Source of the DNA: a virus
Length of the DNA: 56,801 bases
Direction: 5' to 3' (one strand)
IMG/VR virus record: IMGVR_UViG_3300037504_000230
Location: 1-56,801 of that record
Shown here: positions 16,674 through 25,695 of the stretch, one piece after another
How the letters are laid out: each line of letters begins with the position of its first letter
Numbering within the stretch: position 1 is the stretch's first letter
Notes under the pieces: generated by a model
What the model was told of the DNA's origin: nothing
Databases searched by the model: none
What the model saw: the letters and a program-made list of their open reading frames with translations, nothing else
Made by a program: the position numbers and the translations under genes

Positions 16674-18508
16674 TATTCACCCTCCTCGCGCCCAAACGGA
16701 TCGGGGCGCTTATATTCATGCACACCTTCGGTCGTGTTAACCTCCAGCTTATTCGCCATGCCGCGCCCGCTGTAGTCGGGCGTACGCGCGTTTCTCTGGA
16801 CGGCTTGCGCGGCCAGCTGTTCAATTACGTCATCCGGTAGCACGCCCAGGGCCTCGGTCTCCATGTCGCTGTTGGCTACTATCGCCTCAAGCCACCCCTG
16901 GCGTTTCTCGGCGCGCTCACGCCGCGCGTTGACTAGAATCTCGGCGGCCTTTTCGGGACCGCCAACAGCCTCGGCAGCTTCGGTCAGCGCCGTGCATGCA
17001 TTGGCCATCGGCGGCTCTTCCTCTTCCATCCCTCCGCCGGCGGAGCCCGCCAGCGCTTCAATCAGCGACGTGAGTTTGTTAACGACGCCGTGCGGCAACG
17101 CGGTTAGCGCATCTAGCTCGTTATCGGTGAAGCTCACGCCGTACTCCTCCCCCAGTGTTCTGAATTCCTGTACTTCCATATCCCCCTCCGTATTGCCGTG
17201 TTCCTCATTAGTCACGGCGTGATTAGGTCTCAATCCCAAGGCGCGGAGTATGCGAACGACTGCATTAACACTGACATTCTCCTCCTCGCCCATATCAAAC
17301 TCGTCCTCAAGTAACCGGCGCGCGACCGCTTCCGCGCTCTCATATGTAGCCTGCGGTATATCCGCCTGCTGCCCGCGCCCGCTGATAACGGCCATGAGCG
17401 CATTCTCATTTAGCGCGCCGCCTGGCTCGACGACTGGGAAAAACGATAACTCCCCGAACGTCTCGGCCTCCGGGTCGCCCAGCAGGCTGCCGCGCGCGAT
17501 CTGATTGCGTTGCGCCTCAGTTAATTCCTCAACGGTATCTATACCGAAGTTATAATCCTCAAGGTCTGGCGCGCTCCACTCCTCGCTCGTAGTGCCGTTG
17601 TATGACGGCGTGCGCGCCTCACTTAATAGATTCGCTGCGTCAACTTTCACATTATCCCTCCTATTTGCCTCGCAAGTTCTCTGTGCCCAGTTGCCGCCCC
17701 ATCCTAGCCATGCGACGTATCCCGCGTCGCGCCACGGCTCGCCCTCGAATTCAGCGGCGACCTCGGCGTTCTCCTCATGCCGTGCAAATGCGGCCATGCG
17801 ACACACGGTATCTAGTGACAACGGTTCATTATTTGCCAGTTGGTTGGCGCGCGCCCACCCTACGCGCGTCATGCCTCGTATCTCGTCGGGATGTTCCTCT
17901 CGCCAGCGCAATACGCGCTTGGCGTTATTACGGGCCGACTCCGGCGCGCGGAACGTCTCCTGATTGACGCGCGGCGCTCCGCAGCCGTCAGCCCAAGAGC
18001 ACGCGCCTGTCTCGTTGAGGAGCATCGCTAGGTGGTCCGGCTTTAGGTCGCGGGCCACGCCTTCGTAGTCCTGCCCGTTATAGGTCCCGCCCTGGCTATC
18101 AAGCTCGCGCCAGTAACCAGTGGACACCTCGACGGGCTCGCCCCTGCGTAGGCGGCGGAGTAGCTCGCGGCCATCGGCGGTTTGTTGCGCCAGCTCTACG
18201 TCGATCCAAGCTTCGCCCTTGATAGCACCGTCGTCGAGGTAGGTGCGGTAGAAGTCGCCGACCTGCCATAGCTCCAGCGTGCGCGGATCATTGGCGCTGA
18301 TAAACGCCTCGCCCTGCTGTGGATGGCCTAGCGTGACGGGCCGCCCGTCCCAAGACCCGAACCCGCGCTCCAGCTCCTCAAAGGGAACGAACTCACCATT
18401 GAGTACCGCGTCGCCCTTGATGGCTACGACGGGCGCAACTAAGAACTCGCGACCGCGCAGGCGGTCTGTGCGGACCTTAGCATTAACGGTATTACATGTA
18501 AAGAGCAT
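16673..18508 (-). CDS. Capsid maturation protease (DUF2213-like) fused to scaffold-like region
   Basis: 611 residues. The first 185 match the DUF2213 pattern: FVPFEELERGFGSWDGRPVT followed by LGHP, and later PVEVSTGYWRE. The His and Ser in these motifs are candidates for the prohead-protease catalytic pair. Residues about 185-285 form a domain often found in phage head proteins (NAKRVLRWREEHPDEIRG, LDTVCRMAAFARHEEN, YVAWLGWGGNWAQR) of unknown role. The rest is acidic and helical (EEYGVSFTDNELDAL, GGMEEEEPP) like an internal scaffold. It would cleave itself and the scaffold during head maturation. The ATG has only a weak Shine-Dalgarno. Confidence 0.7.
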   Translation of the reverse strand: MLFTCNTVNAKVRTDRLRGREFLVAPVVAIKGDAVLNGEFVPFEELERGFGSWDGRPVTLGHPQQGEAFISANDPRTLELWQVGDFYRTYLDDGAIKGEAWIDVELAQQTADGRELLRRLRRGEPVEVSTGYWRELDSQGGTYNGQDYEGVARDLKPDHLAMLLNETGACSWADGCGAPRVNQETFRAPESARNNAKRVLRWREEHPDEIRGMTRVGWARANQLANNEPLSLDTVCRMAAFARHEENAEVAAEFEGEPWRDAGYVAWLGWGGNWAQRTCEANRRDNVKVDAANLLSEARTPSYNGTTSEEWSAPDLEDYNFGIDTVEELTEAQRNQIARGSLLGDPEAETFGELSFFPVVEPGGALNENALMAVISGRGQQADIPQATYESAEAVARRLLEDEFDMGEEENVSVNAVVRILRALGLRPNHAVTNEEHGNTEGDMEVQEFRTLGEEYGVSFTDNELDALTALPHGVVNKLTSLIEALAGSAGGGMEEEEPPMANACTALTEAAEAVGGPEKAAEILVNARRERAEKRQGWLEAIVANSDMETEALGVLPDDVIEQLAAQAVQRNARTPDYSGRGMANKLEVNTTEGVHEYKRPDPFGREEGE

Positions 18509-18514
18509 AAATTC

Positions 18515-19645
18515 TCACTTCTCCACAATCTCTCGGCTACCTATGGTATCAATTTCATAGTGGTAGCCAAACGTTGTTACGACAGCATCGTGCGTATAGG
18601 TATCATTCCCATCGCTCGGATCACGCCATAGCCTGAGCCCGATTTGCGCGCCAATGATTAAACTCCCGCCGCCAATAGTGCCCATATCTAGGCGCGTCTC
18701 TTGCCACGCACTGCCCGGCGCGGCCTGGGCTTGTGTCAGCGCCCCGCTACCAAAAAGTGTGCCTGACTCAAACATATAATAATCAATATTCCACTGGACG
18801 CTCCCGCTGTCACCTGTAGTAGGTGCCCAGTGGATGTGTGGTACTATATCGGCGTTTTGCTTGGCCTCATGCGGGTGCTCTGACCACGCGCTGACCTCTT
18901 CAGTAGTGTTCACGCCATCAAACGCTACAACCTCGATGTTAGTCCCGTTAATATCCGTGAGATCTGGCGCACCCGCGCCCTTTGTAAACTGCGCTGGGTC
19001 AAAATTCTTATCGCGCCATACGGTTGCGCTGCCATAGGCCGCATACGTCCCGTCGGGCTCGAATTGCGAGTAACTTGTGCCACCCGCAATATCGCCAAAC
19101 GCTTGGTTTCCGTCCAGCGCGACTAAAATCACGCCAACAGACGGGTTTTTACGAGTTACTTTACCGATGCGCACTGTGAAGTTTGGCGCATCCGGTTGCG
19201 AGTTACGCAAGCCGCCCGCCGTGGACTCGCTCAAGTAGAGCGTATCGCCCTCGGCATAGGCGTTGGTATTCAGCCCTCGTACAAGGCCAGCGACCGTGAT
19301 GTATCCATCAGTGTTATTCTCGATGTCCGCCGTCGCAACGCCAAGGATATTACTCGTCGTCGCGCCATTCGCCTGCGCCTTAGCAACCGTTGGTCGGTTG
19401 CCAGTTGCGCCGGTAATGTAAACAACGCTGCCATTCTCGATAGTCGCCCCGGTATCATTCCTGGCCTTGACATGCATCTCTTGCCCTACCTGCACCACGA
19501 CGTCAGAGACGTCCGTCATCACGGCTAGCGTGTTGGCATTGTCATCCCAGTATACACGCCCCTCAACGTGAGGCGGCGCGTTAATCTCGGTATCGAGTTG
19601 TAGCTGGCGGATCTCGATAACACGAACACCGTTGTCGACTGACAT
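18515..19645 (-). CDS. Virion structural protein, probable head fibre or decoration
   Basis: 376 residues. An N-terminal binding helix is followed by the widespread phage module GSVVYITGATGNRPTVAKAQ and YAEGDTLYLSESTAGGL, seen in head-fibre and appendage proteins. The C-terminal 180 residues are beta-rich (HIHWAPTTGDSGSVQWNIDY). It is transcribed with the late head operon between the 123-residue gene and the protease. Exact location in the virion is not known. Confidence 0.6.
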   Translation of the reverse strand: MSVDNGVRVIEIRQLQLDTEINAPPHVEGRVYWDDNANTLAVMTDVSDVVVQVGQEMHVKARNDTGATIENGSVVYITGATGNRPTVAKAQANGATTSNILGVATADIENNTDGYITVAGLVRGLNTNAYAEGDTLYLSESTAGGLRNSQPDAPNFTVRIGKVTRKNPSVGVILVALDGNQAFGDIAGGTSYSQFEPDGTYAAYGSATVWRDKNFDPAQFTKGAGAPDLTDINGTNIEVVAFDGVNTTEEVSAWSEHPHEAKQNADIVPHIHWAPTTGDSGSVQWNIDYYMFESGTLFGSGALTQAQAAPGSAWQETRLDMGTIGGGSLIIGAQIGLRLWRDPSDGNDTYTHDAVVTTFGYHYEIDTIGSREIVEK

Positions 19646-20016
19646 TACAACGCCCCCTCTTCAATTAGCGTCATCTCTGCGCCGTAAGTCGCTTGCCCTG
19701 TATTTTCCCACGCCCATATGATTGCATCACCACGACGCGGTGTGACATTGAAGTCATTTTCATCTAGGACGCGGCTTGTAATACCACCCATATCGCCAGA
19801 ATAAAGTACGGCGTCATAGTCCGCGCCCGTGCGGTGATCCAGCGTAATCGTAAGTGTATCGCCCTGCTGACCCGCAGCGTCTAGGTGGATCGTGAATGAC
19901 TTGAACGCGGCGGCTTGGTCTAGTGCGCCCGTCGTGTCTGACATCGCGGCAGAGCCCGTGGTCGTGTATTTGTGGATTACACCGCCGCCTATTTGACTGA
20001 CTTGCTCAGTTGCCAT
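19645..20016 (-). CDS. Small structural protein at the start of the late operon
   Basis: 123 residues. ATG 20016 is preferred over an upstream in-frame codon because TGGGAGGGATA precedes it and the upstream codon lies in a terminator hairpin. Beta-rich sequence (SFTIHLDAAGQQGDTLTITLDHRTG). Its stop overlaps the next start (19645). It is the first gene after the late promoter. No family recognised. Confidence 0.65.
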   Translation of the reverse strand: MATEQVSQIGGGVIHKYTTTGSAAMSDTTGALDQAAAFKSFTIHLDAAGQQGDTLTITLDHRTGADYDAVLYSGDMGGITSRVLDENDFNVTPRRGDAIIWAWENTGQATYGAEMTLIEEGAL

Positions 20017-20028
20017 TATCCCTCCCAA

Positions 20029-20069
20029 CAAAAAAAGAGGCCGTCCCCGCGTATGCGGGAATCGGCCTC
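20029..20069 (-). terminator. Intrinsic terminator in the leader of the late operon
   Basis: On the minus strand a stem GAGGCCG/CGGCCTC (20063-20069 with 20037-20043), with an inner CCCGC/GCGGG arm, is followed by a run of about seven U (20036-20030). It lies directly downstream of a strong promoter and just upstream of the Shine-Dalgarno of the first late gene. Confidence 0.85.
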
Positions 20070-20100
20070 CAAGGGCTTCGGTTTATTTAGCTACATTTAC

Positions 20101-20129
20101 ATTGTACCATACACGCCTACGATTGTCAA
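20101..20129 (-). promoter_or_regulatory. Sigma70-type promoter, likely late promoter
   Basis: On the minus strand TTGACA (20129-20124), 17-base spacer, TACAAT (20106-20101), with an extended -10 TATGG. A run of ten G (20143-20134 on the minus strand) lies just upstream of the -35 box. Transcription runs leftwards into the leader terminator and the head genes. Confidence 0.85.
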
Positions 20130-20146
20130 ATTACCCCCCCCCCTAT

Positions 20147-20380
20147 TCATATCACTGCACTCCCCAGGTGCTCCTCTACGTCATCGACTAAATCCCGCCA
20201 CCGTATCCGCAGTAACTCGCGGCCTAAGTCACGCGCGCGCTGGCCGTTGCGGTCCTTAAACTCAATATACGGTATACCGCAATGCACCACGACGCGCGCG
20301 CAGGTGCAGCCGTCGAGACGGATCATGCCGTCCGCGCGGATGTGGGCGTGTTCGATGGCTGTTGCGCGGCCGTCAGTCAT
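20147..20380 (-). CDS. Small protein after the portal gene
   Basis: 77 residues, start overlapping the portal stop. Contains MIRLDGCTCARVVVHCGIPYIEFKDRNGQR with a CxC and a separate Cys. It ends just before the late promoter region, so it is the last gene of the preceding packaging operon. No family recognised. Confidence 0.65.
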   Translation of the reverse strand: MTDGRATAIEHAHIRADGMIRLDGCTCARVVVHCGIPYIEFKDRNGQRARDLGRELLRIRWRDLVDDVEEHLGSAVI

Positions 20381-22356
20381 TAGAAATTCCCTCGCTTATC
20401 CATACGCGTGCGCTCCAAACGACAGTCACAATTCCAGCCACCACACTCTAGCACTTGTGTTTGCGGTAGCCATCCCGACCTCAGCCACTCGCGGCCCGTA
20501 TGCACCTGGCCGTCAAGGCGTAGGCAGTCTGCGCAGTGCTCGATTGTACCCCCTAGCCGCCAAACATAGTTTGCTTCCAGGTCGCTACGTACTGTCGCCT
20601 GATTCGCCAGCGCCATGGCGCTCATTAACCACAGTGTCACGCGCGCAGCCAGGGCTCCGGGTTTTACGTCACCCTCATCGTCTTCAAAGTTGCCCGCATA
20701 TATATCCTCCTTGAGACGCGGAACAGAATCCAGGTTGACCTGCTGGTATTTCTGAATCTCTAGCCAGTCATCATTATTAAGTTCTTGTATAGGCTTACCT
20801 GACGCACGGAGGTACAGCGCCAGCGAGACGCTACCGATAAGTGCGGTTAGCTCGTCCTCAAACTCCTCTTCTGTGATTTCGCCCTCGGCGGCGCGCTCGG
20901 CTAGGTCGGCCAGGTTGTCGCTATAGCCCGCCAACACCTCGTCGGCGCTGGCGTTTCCCGTCGTAGGGACAAATGGATCGACTTGGTTAACGCGCACCTG
21001 TAGGGCAATCTCATCCCGCTCCGGCTCCGGCGGTAGTCCTAACAGCTCGCGGTCCTCCTCGCGTGTAGATGGGTAGGAAACTAACGGATCGCGGGATAGC
21101 GTTTGTCTTGCCTCCGCGCGCGCCCTGATAATCTCGGCTTGCTCTTCATCGCTCATATCAATGATTGACGGCCAGCGCCAGGCGTCAGAGTCCTCATCAT
21201 AGGTCCCGACATCGTAGCTATCGGGCGGCTCTGGTAACGCGCCTATCCCGATAAGGCGATCAATGAATGGCCGCAGGATGTTTGGCTCGGCATGCGTCTC
21301 CTGTCGCTGCGCAATGTGGCCCGCCCACTGGCGCGTGTCCTCGCGCGCGCTCGCTAATTCACCCGCTGCGCTGCCGGTGAGGATGCGTTTAGGAATACGG
21401 GTTGCGGAACTTATGAGGTCCAGCTCACTATCAATATTTCCAGAGACGTCTGGCACGTTCTCTTGGCCGACATCCATCACATCCATGTTGCCATAGCCGA
21501 CTTTAATAAGGCGCATCATGCCATCAGCGTACTCCTGGATTGCGTCTAGGAAGTCGTCATTGTCAGTCGTTAGTTTATATCCCTCACCTGGCTTAATTAC
21601 GAGGCCCTTACGCATATTAAGCCACGCGGCCTCGGCGGCACCGCCGTGGTATTTGAGTAGGTCCACGAGATACATCAGGCATGATTCGAGGCGCGGCGTC
21701 CCATAGACCTCTGAGGTATCGCGATTCTCGGCAATGTGCAAGATGCGCGTCCAGTGGTAAACACCCAGCTCGCTATCACTGTCGCCCGCGGCCAGGCGGA
21801 TTTTATAGCGCTCTGGGAGACCATAGCGGGCGCTACGTCGGTCTTTATTCCACTCAATATTAACAACGTCGCCTTCCCAGAACGGGCGCAGATATAGGAT
21901 GTCGTCGGCGCCTGCCTGCTCTAGCGGGTCTGCACTGCCCTCACCCTCGGCTAACGCCGTGCCGACGATCACGCCGCCATACGACCCGATACCGCTAATA
22001 CGATCCGCACGACTTAGGACAGACCATGCGCGCAGGCGCTCAGATAGCTCACCCCATGCTCTGACAAACTCGGTATTAACTTCGCCGCCTTCTGTGATAG
22101 CAGGCGGACGCTTCCAGGTATCATCGGCAGGCAGCGAGACAATGGCATGCGCGATGCCACCCTGGCGATACCAGAGATAGTAGATGTCCTCATCGGGCGA
22201 CTTGTAATATCCCAGCGTGCCGAAATAGTCACGCTGTAGCCCATGCCCGTAAATGCCGTTGAGGTACTGCTGATATACGCGGCGGAATGAGTGTTCTAAG
22301 TTGGCAACTAACTCGCGCGCCCGCGCCTCCTCATGTGTAAGTTCTTCTACTACCAT
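20380..22356 (-). CDS. Portal protein fused to a MuF-like minor head domain
   Basis: 658 residues. The first 420 show the portal pattern (YYLWYRQGGIAHAIVSLPADDTWKRPP, then LDLISSATRIPKRILTGSAAGEL and DTRQWAGHIAQRQE) of the DUF1073-like portal group. After a linker the last 70 residues carry EHCADCLRLDGQVHTGREW, a WL-SGWLP element and CGGWNCDCRLE, the cysteine-rich end of Mu F-like minor head proteins. Normally these are two genes. Twelve portals form the packaging vertex. It overlaps the terminase gene by seven bases. Confidence 0.8.
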   Translation of the reverse strand: MVVEELTHEEARARELVANLEHSFRRVYQQYLNGIYGHGLQRDYFGTLGYYKSPDEDIYYLWYRQGGIAHAIVSLPADDTWKRPPAITEGGEVNTEFVRAWGELSERLRAWSVLSRADRISGIGSYGGVIVGTALAEGEGSADPLEQAGADDILYLRPFWEGDVVNIEWNKDRRSARYGLPERYKIRLAAGDSDSELGVYHWTRILHIAENRDTSEVYGTPRLESCLMYLVDLLKYHGGAAEAAWLNMRKGLVIKPGEGYKLTTDNDDFLDAIQEYADGMMRLIKVGYGNMDVMDVGQENVPDVSGNIDSELDLISSATRIPKRILTGSAAGELASAREDTRQWAGHIAQRQETHAEPNILRPFIDRLIGIGALPEPPDSYDVGTYDEDSDAWRWPSIIDMSDEEQAEIIRARAEARQTLSRDPLVSYPSTREEDRELLGLPPEPERDEIALQVRVNQVDPFVPTTGNASADEVLAGYSDNLADLAERAAEGEITEEEFEDELTALIGSVSLALYLRASGKPIQELNNDDWLEIQKYQQVNLDSVPRLKEDIYAGNFEDDEGDVKPGALAARVTLWLMSAMALANQATVRSDLEANYVWRLGGTIEHCADCLRLDGQVHTGREWLRSGWLPQTQVLECGGWNCDCRLERTRMDKRGNF

Positions 22357-23534
22357 AATCTGGTTACCTCCTTAAGTTCGCCGCTATCCAACAGCAACTC
22401 CGTCGCCGCCCATACCAGCGCATCGAGGCGGTTTGGGCTCGCGTTGCCCGGCTCCCACTGGCATAGCTCATCCTCTAGCGCATCGAAGGCGCCCACGTGA
22501 TGCGCACGCCCTTGCTCGTACAGCGCGGCTACCGGATCTGCTCTTACTGCCTTGCCGCGACTGGCGTGAACCAACTTCACGGGCACGCGGCCGTCAATGG
22601 TCGCAATCGTAGACGCTACCATGTCGCCACCATAGTTCGCCTCAGCCACCACGAGGTCGGCCTTCGCCTTGTGGTACAGCGTCACGACGGCGGAGGCCCA
22701 CTCGTTGGGCGTGCCGTGCAGCGTTGCATCCCCCAGGACATAGATTGCGTCGCCGTGCCGACCGGCGGCGATCACGCCCTGTGCATCGCCTGACTTGCTA
22801 CCCGATGGGTCCACACCCACCACGAGGCGTTCTAATCGTGGTGCCTCGGTAAGGCGCGTGCTGTCAATCCACTCGCGCTTCCAGAGCGCGCTAGGGTTGT
22901 CGGTGAGGAAATCCGCCTCGTACTCCTGGCGAAAGATGCGATGTAGCATCGTGCGTTTCGCGGCCTCGATCTCGTCGGGATCAATGTACGGGTTGTCGTA
23001 GGTGCTGAATCGCCACGACTGCCAGTCGGGATAGTCCGGATCCTGACCGCGCAGCCATAACTCGCGGAACCAATTAAGGCCGTGCGGCGTGCTGATAAAC
23101 AACGCGCCACCCTTGCGGTCTGAGAGTGCTGGCCTGAGCGCCTCGCGCCATGCCTCGGCCTTCATATAGGCGCATTCGTCCAGCACAACGAAGTTCAGGC
23201 CCTCACTACGCAGTGACTGCGGGTCGTCGGCGCTGCGCACTTGCACACTACCGCCCGTCGGGAATTCGACTTGACGGTCAACGATGCGCACGCGCGCGCC
23301 AGGGAACTGCTGCGCCAACAGGCGGATCCCGCGCCAACCGACTGCGCCGAGTTTATACGACGGCGCGACCCACCAGGCGCGGCCGCCCTCTAGTCCGACT
23401 TTGTAGCACAGCGCCTCGCCGAGGTAGCTCTTGCCGAAACGGCGCCCGCAGGCTAAGACCTTGAACCGCGCCGGATGCAACGCGACTTCGCGTTGTGCGG
23501 CGTGTAGCGGCGGTAAGGTGACATTAATCGCCAT
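22350..23534 (-). CDS. terL: Terminase large subunit
   Basis: 394 residues from ATG 23534 (an adjacent ATG at 23537 is equally possible), set behind GGGAGACA. A longer frame overlaps the small subunit and is not used. Walker A ACGRRFGKS (about 30-37), Walker B NFVVLDECAYM, coupling motif ALFISTPHG and RNase H-fold nuclease acids GVDPSGSKSGDAQG and the C-terminal NRLDALVWAATEL are all present. It is the ATP-driven motor and nuclease that packages DNA into the head. Confidence 0.92.
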   Translation of the reverse strand: MAINVTLPPLHAAQREVALHPARFKVLACGRRFGKSYLGEALCYKVGLEGGRAWWVAPSYKLGAVGWRGIRLLAQQFPGARVRIVDRQVEFPTGGSVQVRSADDPQSLRSEGLNFVVLDECAYMKAEAWREALRPALSDRKGGALFISTPHGLNWFRELWLRGQDPDYPDWQSWRFSTYDNPYIDPDEIEAAKRTMLHRIFRQEYEADFLTDNPSALWKREWIDSTRLTEAPRLERLVVGVDPSGSKSGDAQGVIAAGRHGDAIYVLGDATLHGTPNEWASAVVTLYHKAKADLVVAEANYGGDMVASTIATIDGRVPVKLVHASRGKAVRADPVAALYEQGRAHHVGAFDALEDELCQWEPGNASPNRLDALVWAATELLLDSGELKEVTRLW

Positions 23535-23967
23535 CATTGTCTCCCGGCCAGCGGATAACGATGTCGCCAAGGTCAATGGCGTGTTGGTCTGGAGCGTCCA
23601 GGCCCAGGTAGCGCGCCCTGCGGTCCATGATCTTGAGTACGCGGTCGACGGCCTTGTAGTCGCCGTGAACGTAGGCATCCTCCCAGAGCGACTTTAGCAA
23701 GTTATCCAGGCGCTCCAGCTCCAGTTGGCGCACGTCCTCGGCGGCGTCGTTGATCTCCGTGCGCAGTTTCTCAAGTTCGCGCTTCACGTCCTTATAGGCA
23801 TAGCGTTGATCCCAGCCGTTAGGTAGACGGCCCTTGAATTGTCGCTCCATGGCACGCGCGATCTCTGGATACGACGCGCCACCACGACGTAGGCGCAGGA
23901 CGTGCTCGCGCCGCTCGGCGGTTTCGAGTAAGTCGGACGTGGTGCGTGCCTTGTTCGGGTTAGACAT
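23524..23967 (-). CDS. Terminase small subunit-like protein
   Basis: 147 residues. An N-terminal helix-turn-helix-like segment (VLRLRRGGASYPEIARAMERQ) is followed by a long coiled coil (VKRELEKLRTEIND, LELERLDNLL). Overlaps the large subunit start. Architecture and place fit a small terminase subunit that recognises the packaging site. Confidence 0.75.
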   Translation of the reverse strand: MSNPNKARTTSDLLETAERREHVLRLRRGGASYPEIARAMERQFKGRLPNGWDQRYAYKDVKRELEKLRTEINDAAEDVRQLELERLDNLLKSLWEDAYVHGDYKAVDRVLKIMDRRARYLGLDAPDQHAIDLGDIVIRWPGDNDGD

Positions 23968-25129
23968 CTCTTACCTGCCCATGTTTACCGCACGCGCCAT
24001 CGTAAACGCAACGCGCCTCATGCGAGTCAAGCGCTGGACCAACATACTCGAATGTAATCGGCATGCGCTTGGGTATACGCCCAGAGAACCACTTGCCGCG
24101 CGCATGCGACGTTGTGCTGTGACGCGATCCCCTCCGCCTAAGCGCAGGCTTACTCTTCATGCGCCACTTTAGAGACTTGGCTCGACTGGCTATCACGCCA
24201 GGATGACTGGAGCGCGAATAATACCGCAGCCCGATACCGCGCAACACACTGCCCATATAGTGACTCAGCGCATTGCCAATCCCGACGCCCTGGAAGTCGG
24301 GAAGGCATACCAAGCGATGCTCGCGGCGGATGTGGTCTGTATCAGGATGCGGGAAATTAAGCACGGAGACAAACGCCACGGGCGAATCGCGCCAGAACGC
24401 GACGTAGAACCGCGATCCCGTATTTAACTCCGCGCTTAAATAGTGATGCTTCCTGAATAGTTGCCAAGCACTGTGATGCACGCGCTTAACCTCCAGCTCG
24501 ATGAGCGGGCGTCGGTGAAGATACCTCCCGCTATAAAATTCATTGGTGTGCGGCTGATATACCCAGTCCGGCTCAAGCCAGTCCAGGATGTCGTAATGAC
24601 AACTGACGGCGATGAACTTCTGGCCGCGACGACGCACCGTCTTAGCTATAGCCGCGCTTCCAATTTGCGCCACGGTGCGATCAACGACGCTGGTAAACTC
24701 ATCAACCACGGCCATGTCCTTATTCTCCGCCAGCGTGCGCGCTATCGTAACGCGAAATTGCTCGCCCGTGCTCAGTACGCGGTAAGGTCGCACCCATGAC
24801 GGCGGCGAAGAGAACCCCACACTGCTAAGCAGGCGCGTTATTTCCTTAACACTGATGTCCTGCGGGAACGCATCTAATACGCTTTTCCCTGCGGGCCAAT
24901 CCAGCTCGCCCGCTATATAGTCACCGAATAACTCACGTGCTACCGTAGTCTTCCCACTCCCCGACGGCCCAACAATCGCACCGACGCGCCAGTCCTGCGG
25001 TAAGTCAAACTCGACGCGCCACGTCTCGCGGCTGCGCTCCGAGGGCGGGACATCGAACAACCCTTCGAGTTGCATCACACGCGGCGTGCGCTCAACCCTA
25101 ACTTCTCTTACGATATTAGCGCTTGGCAC
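23960..25129 (-). CDS. ABC-type ATPase fused to GNAT acetyltransferase (COG2401-like)
   Basis: 389 residues from a GTG at 25129 behind GAGGG. The ABC half has Walker A GPSGSGKT (54-61), signature LSTGE (119-123), Walker B VVDE (141-144) and an H-loop His178, with no membrane segments. From about 215 a GNAT domain follows, with FRKHHYLSAE, REHRLVCLPDFQ and the acetyl-CoA motif QGVGIG (280-285). This domain order matches COG2401, ABC ATPase fused to a predicted acetyltransferase. HHYLS plus RLVCLP also recalls Mom-type DNA-modifying GNATs (weak). It is coupled to a ParB-like gene upstream and the terminase genes downstream. The substrate is unknown. Modification of phage DNA is a guess. Confidence 0.8.
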   Translation of the reverse strand: MPSANIVREVRVERTPRVMQLEGLFDVPPSERSRETWRVEFDLPQDWRVGAIVGPSGSGKTTVARELFGDYIAGELDWPAGKSVLDAFPQDISVKEITRLLSSVGFSSPPSWVRPYRVLSTGEQFRVTIARTLAENKDMAVVDEFTSVVDRTVAQIGSAAIAKTVRRRGQKFIAVSCHYDILDWLEPDWVYQPHTNEFYSGRYLHRRPLIELEVKRVHHSAWQLFRKHHYLSAELNTGSRFYVAFWRDSPVAFVSVLNFPHPDTDHIRREHRLVCLPDFQGVGIGNALSHYMGSVLRGIGLRYYSRSSHPGVIASRAKSLKWRMKSKPALRRRGSRHSTTSHARGKWFSGRIPKRMPITFEYVGPALDSHEARCVYDGACGKHGQVRDV

Positions 25130-25695
25130 GCTATGCCCTCCTCACCGAATCGCTTCAGTAGCTCAAGTTGCTCTTCTTCCGACTGGCACTCTATGAGTAT
25201 CAGCCACTGCTCTGGTACGATGTCCACGCCGCCAACCAACCCATCCTCCAGCGGCCCATCGCCCTCTAATCCTAAGTCGAATTCTAATTCCTTCTCCGTC
25301 CACAGTCCGGCTAGTAACTCCTCATCGGCCTCGCGGATGTCGGCTAACACATCCACGTCCCAGTCGAGTGACACCTCGCCCGTGCGGTTGTCGAGTAACG
25401 CCAGCCTGATGGCCTCGCGGCTACCGGCCTCGATGTCATCGCGCTGCACGATCACGACTTGCCGCCCGTCGGTGTGGACTACAACAGCGTCTTCGATACC
25501 GGCGTCAACGAGCGCCTGCTGCGTCTTGTTGCCGGCCAGCACCACGCCGTCGCGGGACACCACAAGAGAGCGACCCGCGCCCACCTCGCTGATGCTTTTC
25601 TCTAGCAGTTGGCTACCGCGCTCCGTGCCTTGATTGGCGTTATTCGGATCGGGCGGGAAGTCGGTTATGCGGCGGCGCTCGATCTGCTCAGTCAT
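25108..25695 (-). CDS. ParB-like domain protein
   Basis: 195 residues from ATG 25695 (GCGGGAGCC upstream). An upstream start in the same frame overlaps another gene and is rejected. ITDFPPDPNNANQG, VVSRDGVVLAGNKTQQALVDAG and ALLDNRTGEVSLDWDVDVLA match the ParB/Srx-fold domains common beside phage methylases and terminases. The usual GHxR motif reads GNKT here, so nuclease or CTPase activity is doubtful. It overlaps the ABC-GNAT gene by 22 bases, suggesting they work together. Confidence 0.75.
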   Translation of the reverse strand: MTEQIERRRITDFPPDPNNANQGTERGSQLLEKSISEVGAGRSLVVSRDGVVLAGNKTQQALVDAGIEDAVVVHTDGRQVVIVQRDDIEAGSREAIRLALLDNRTGEVSLDWDVDVLADIREADEELLAGLWTEKELEFDLGLEGDGPLEDGLVGGVDIVPEQWLILIECQSEEEQLELLKRFGEEGIACQALIS

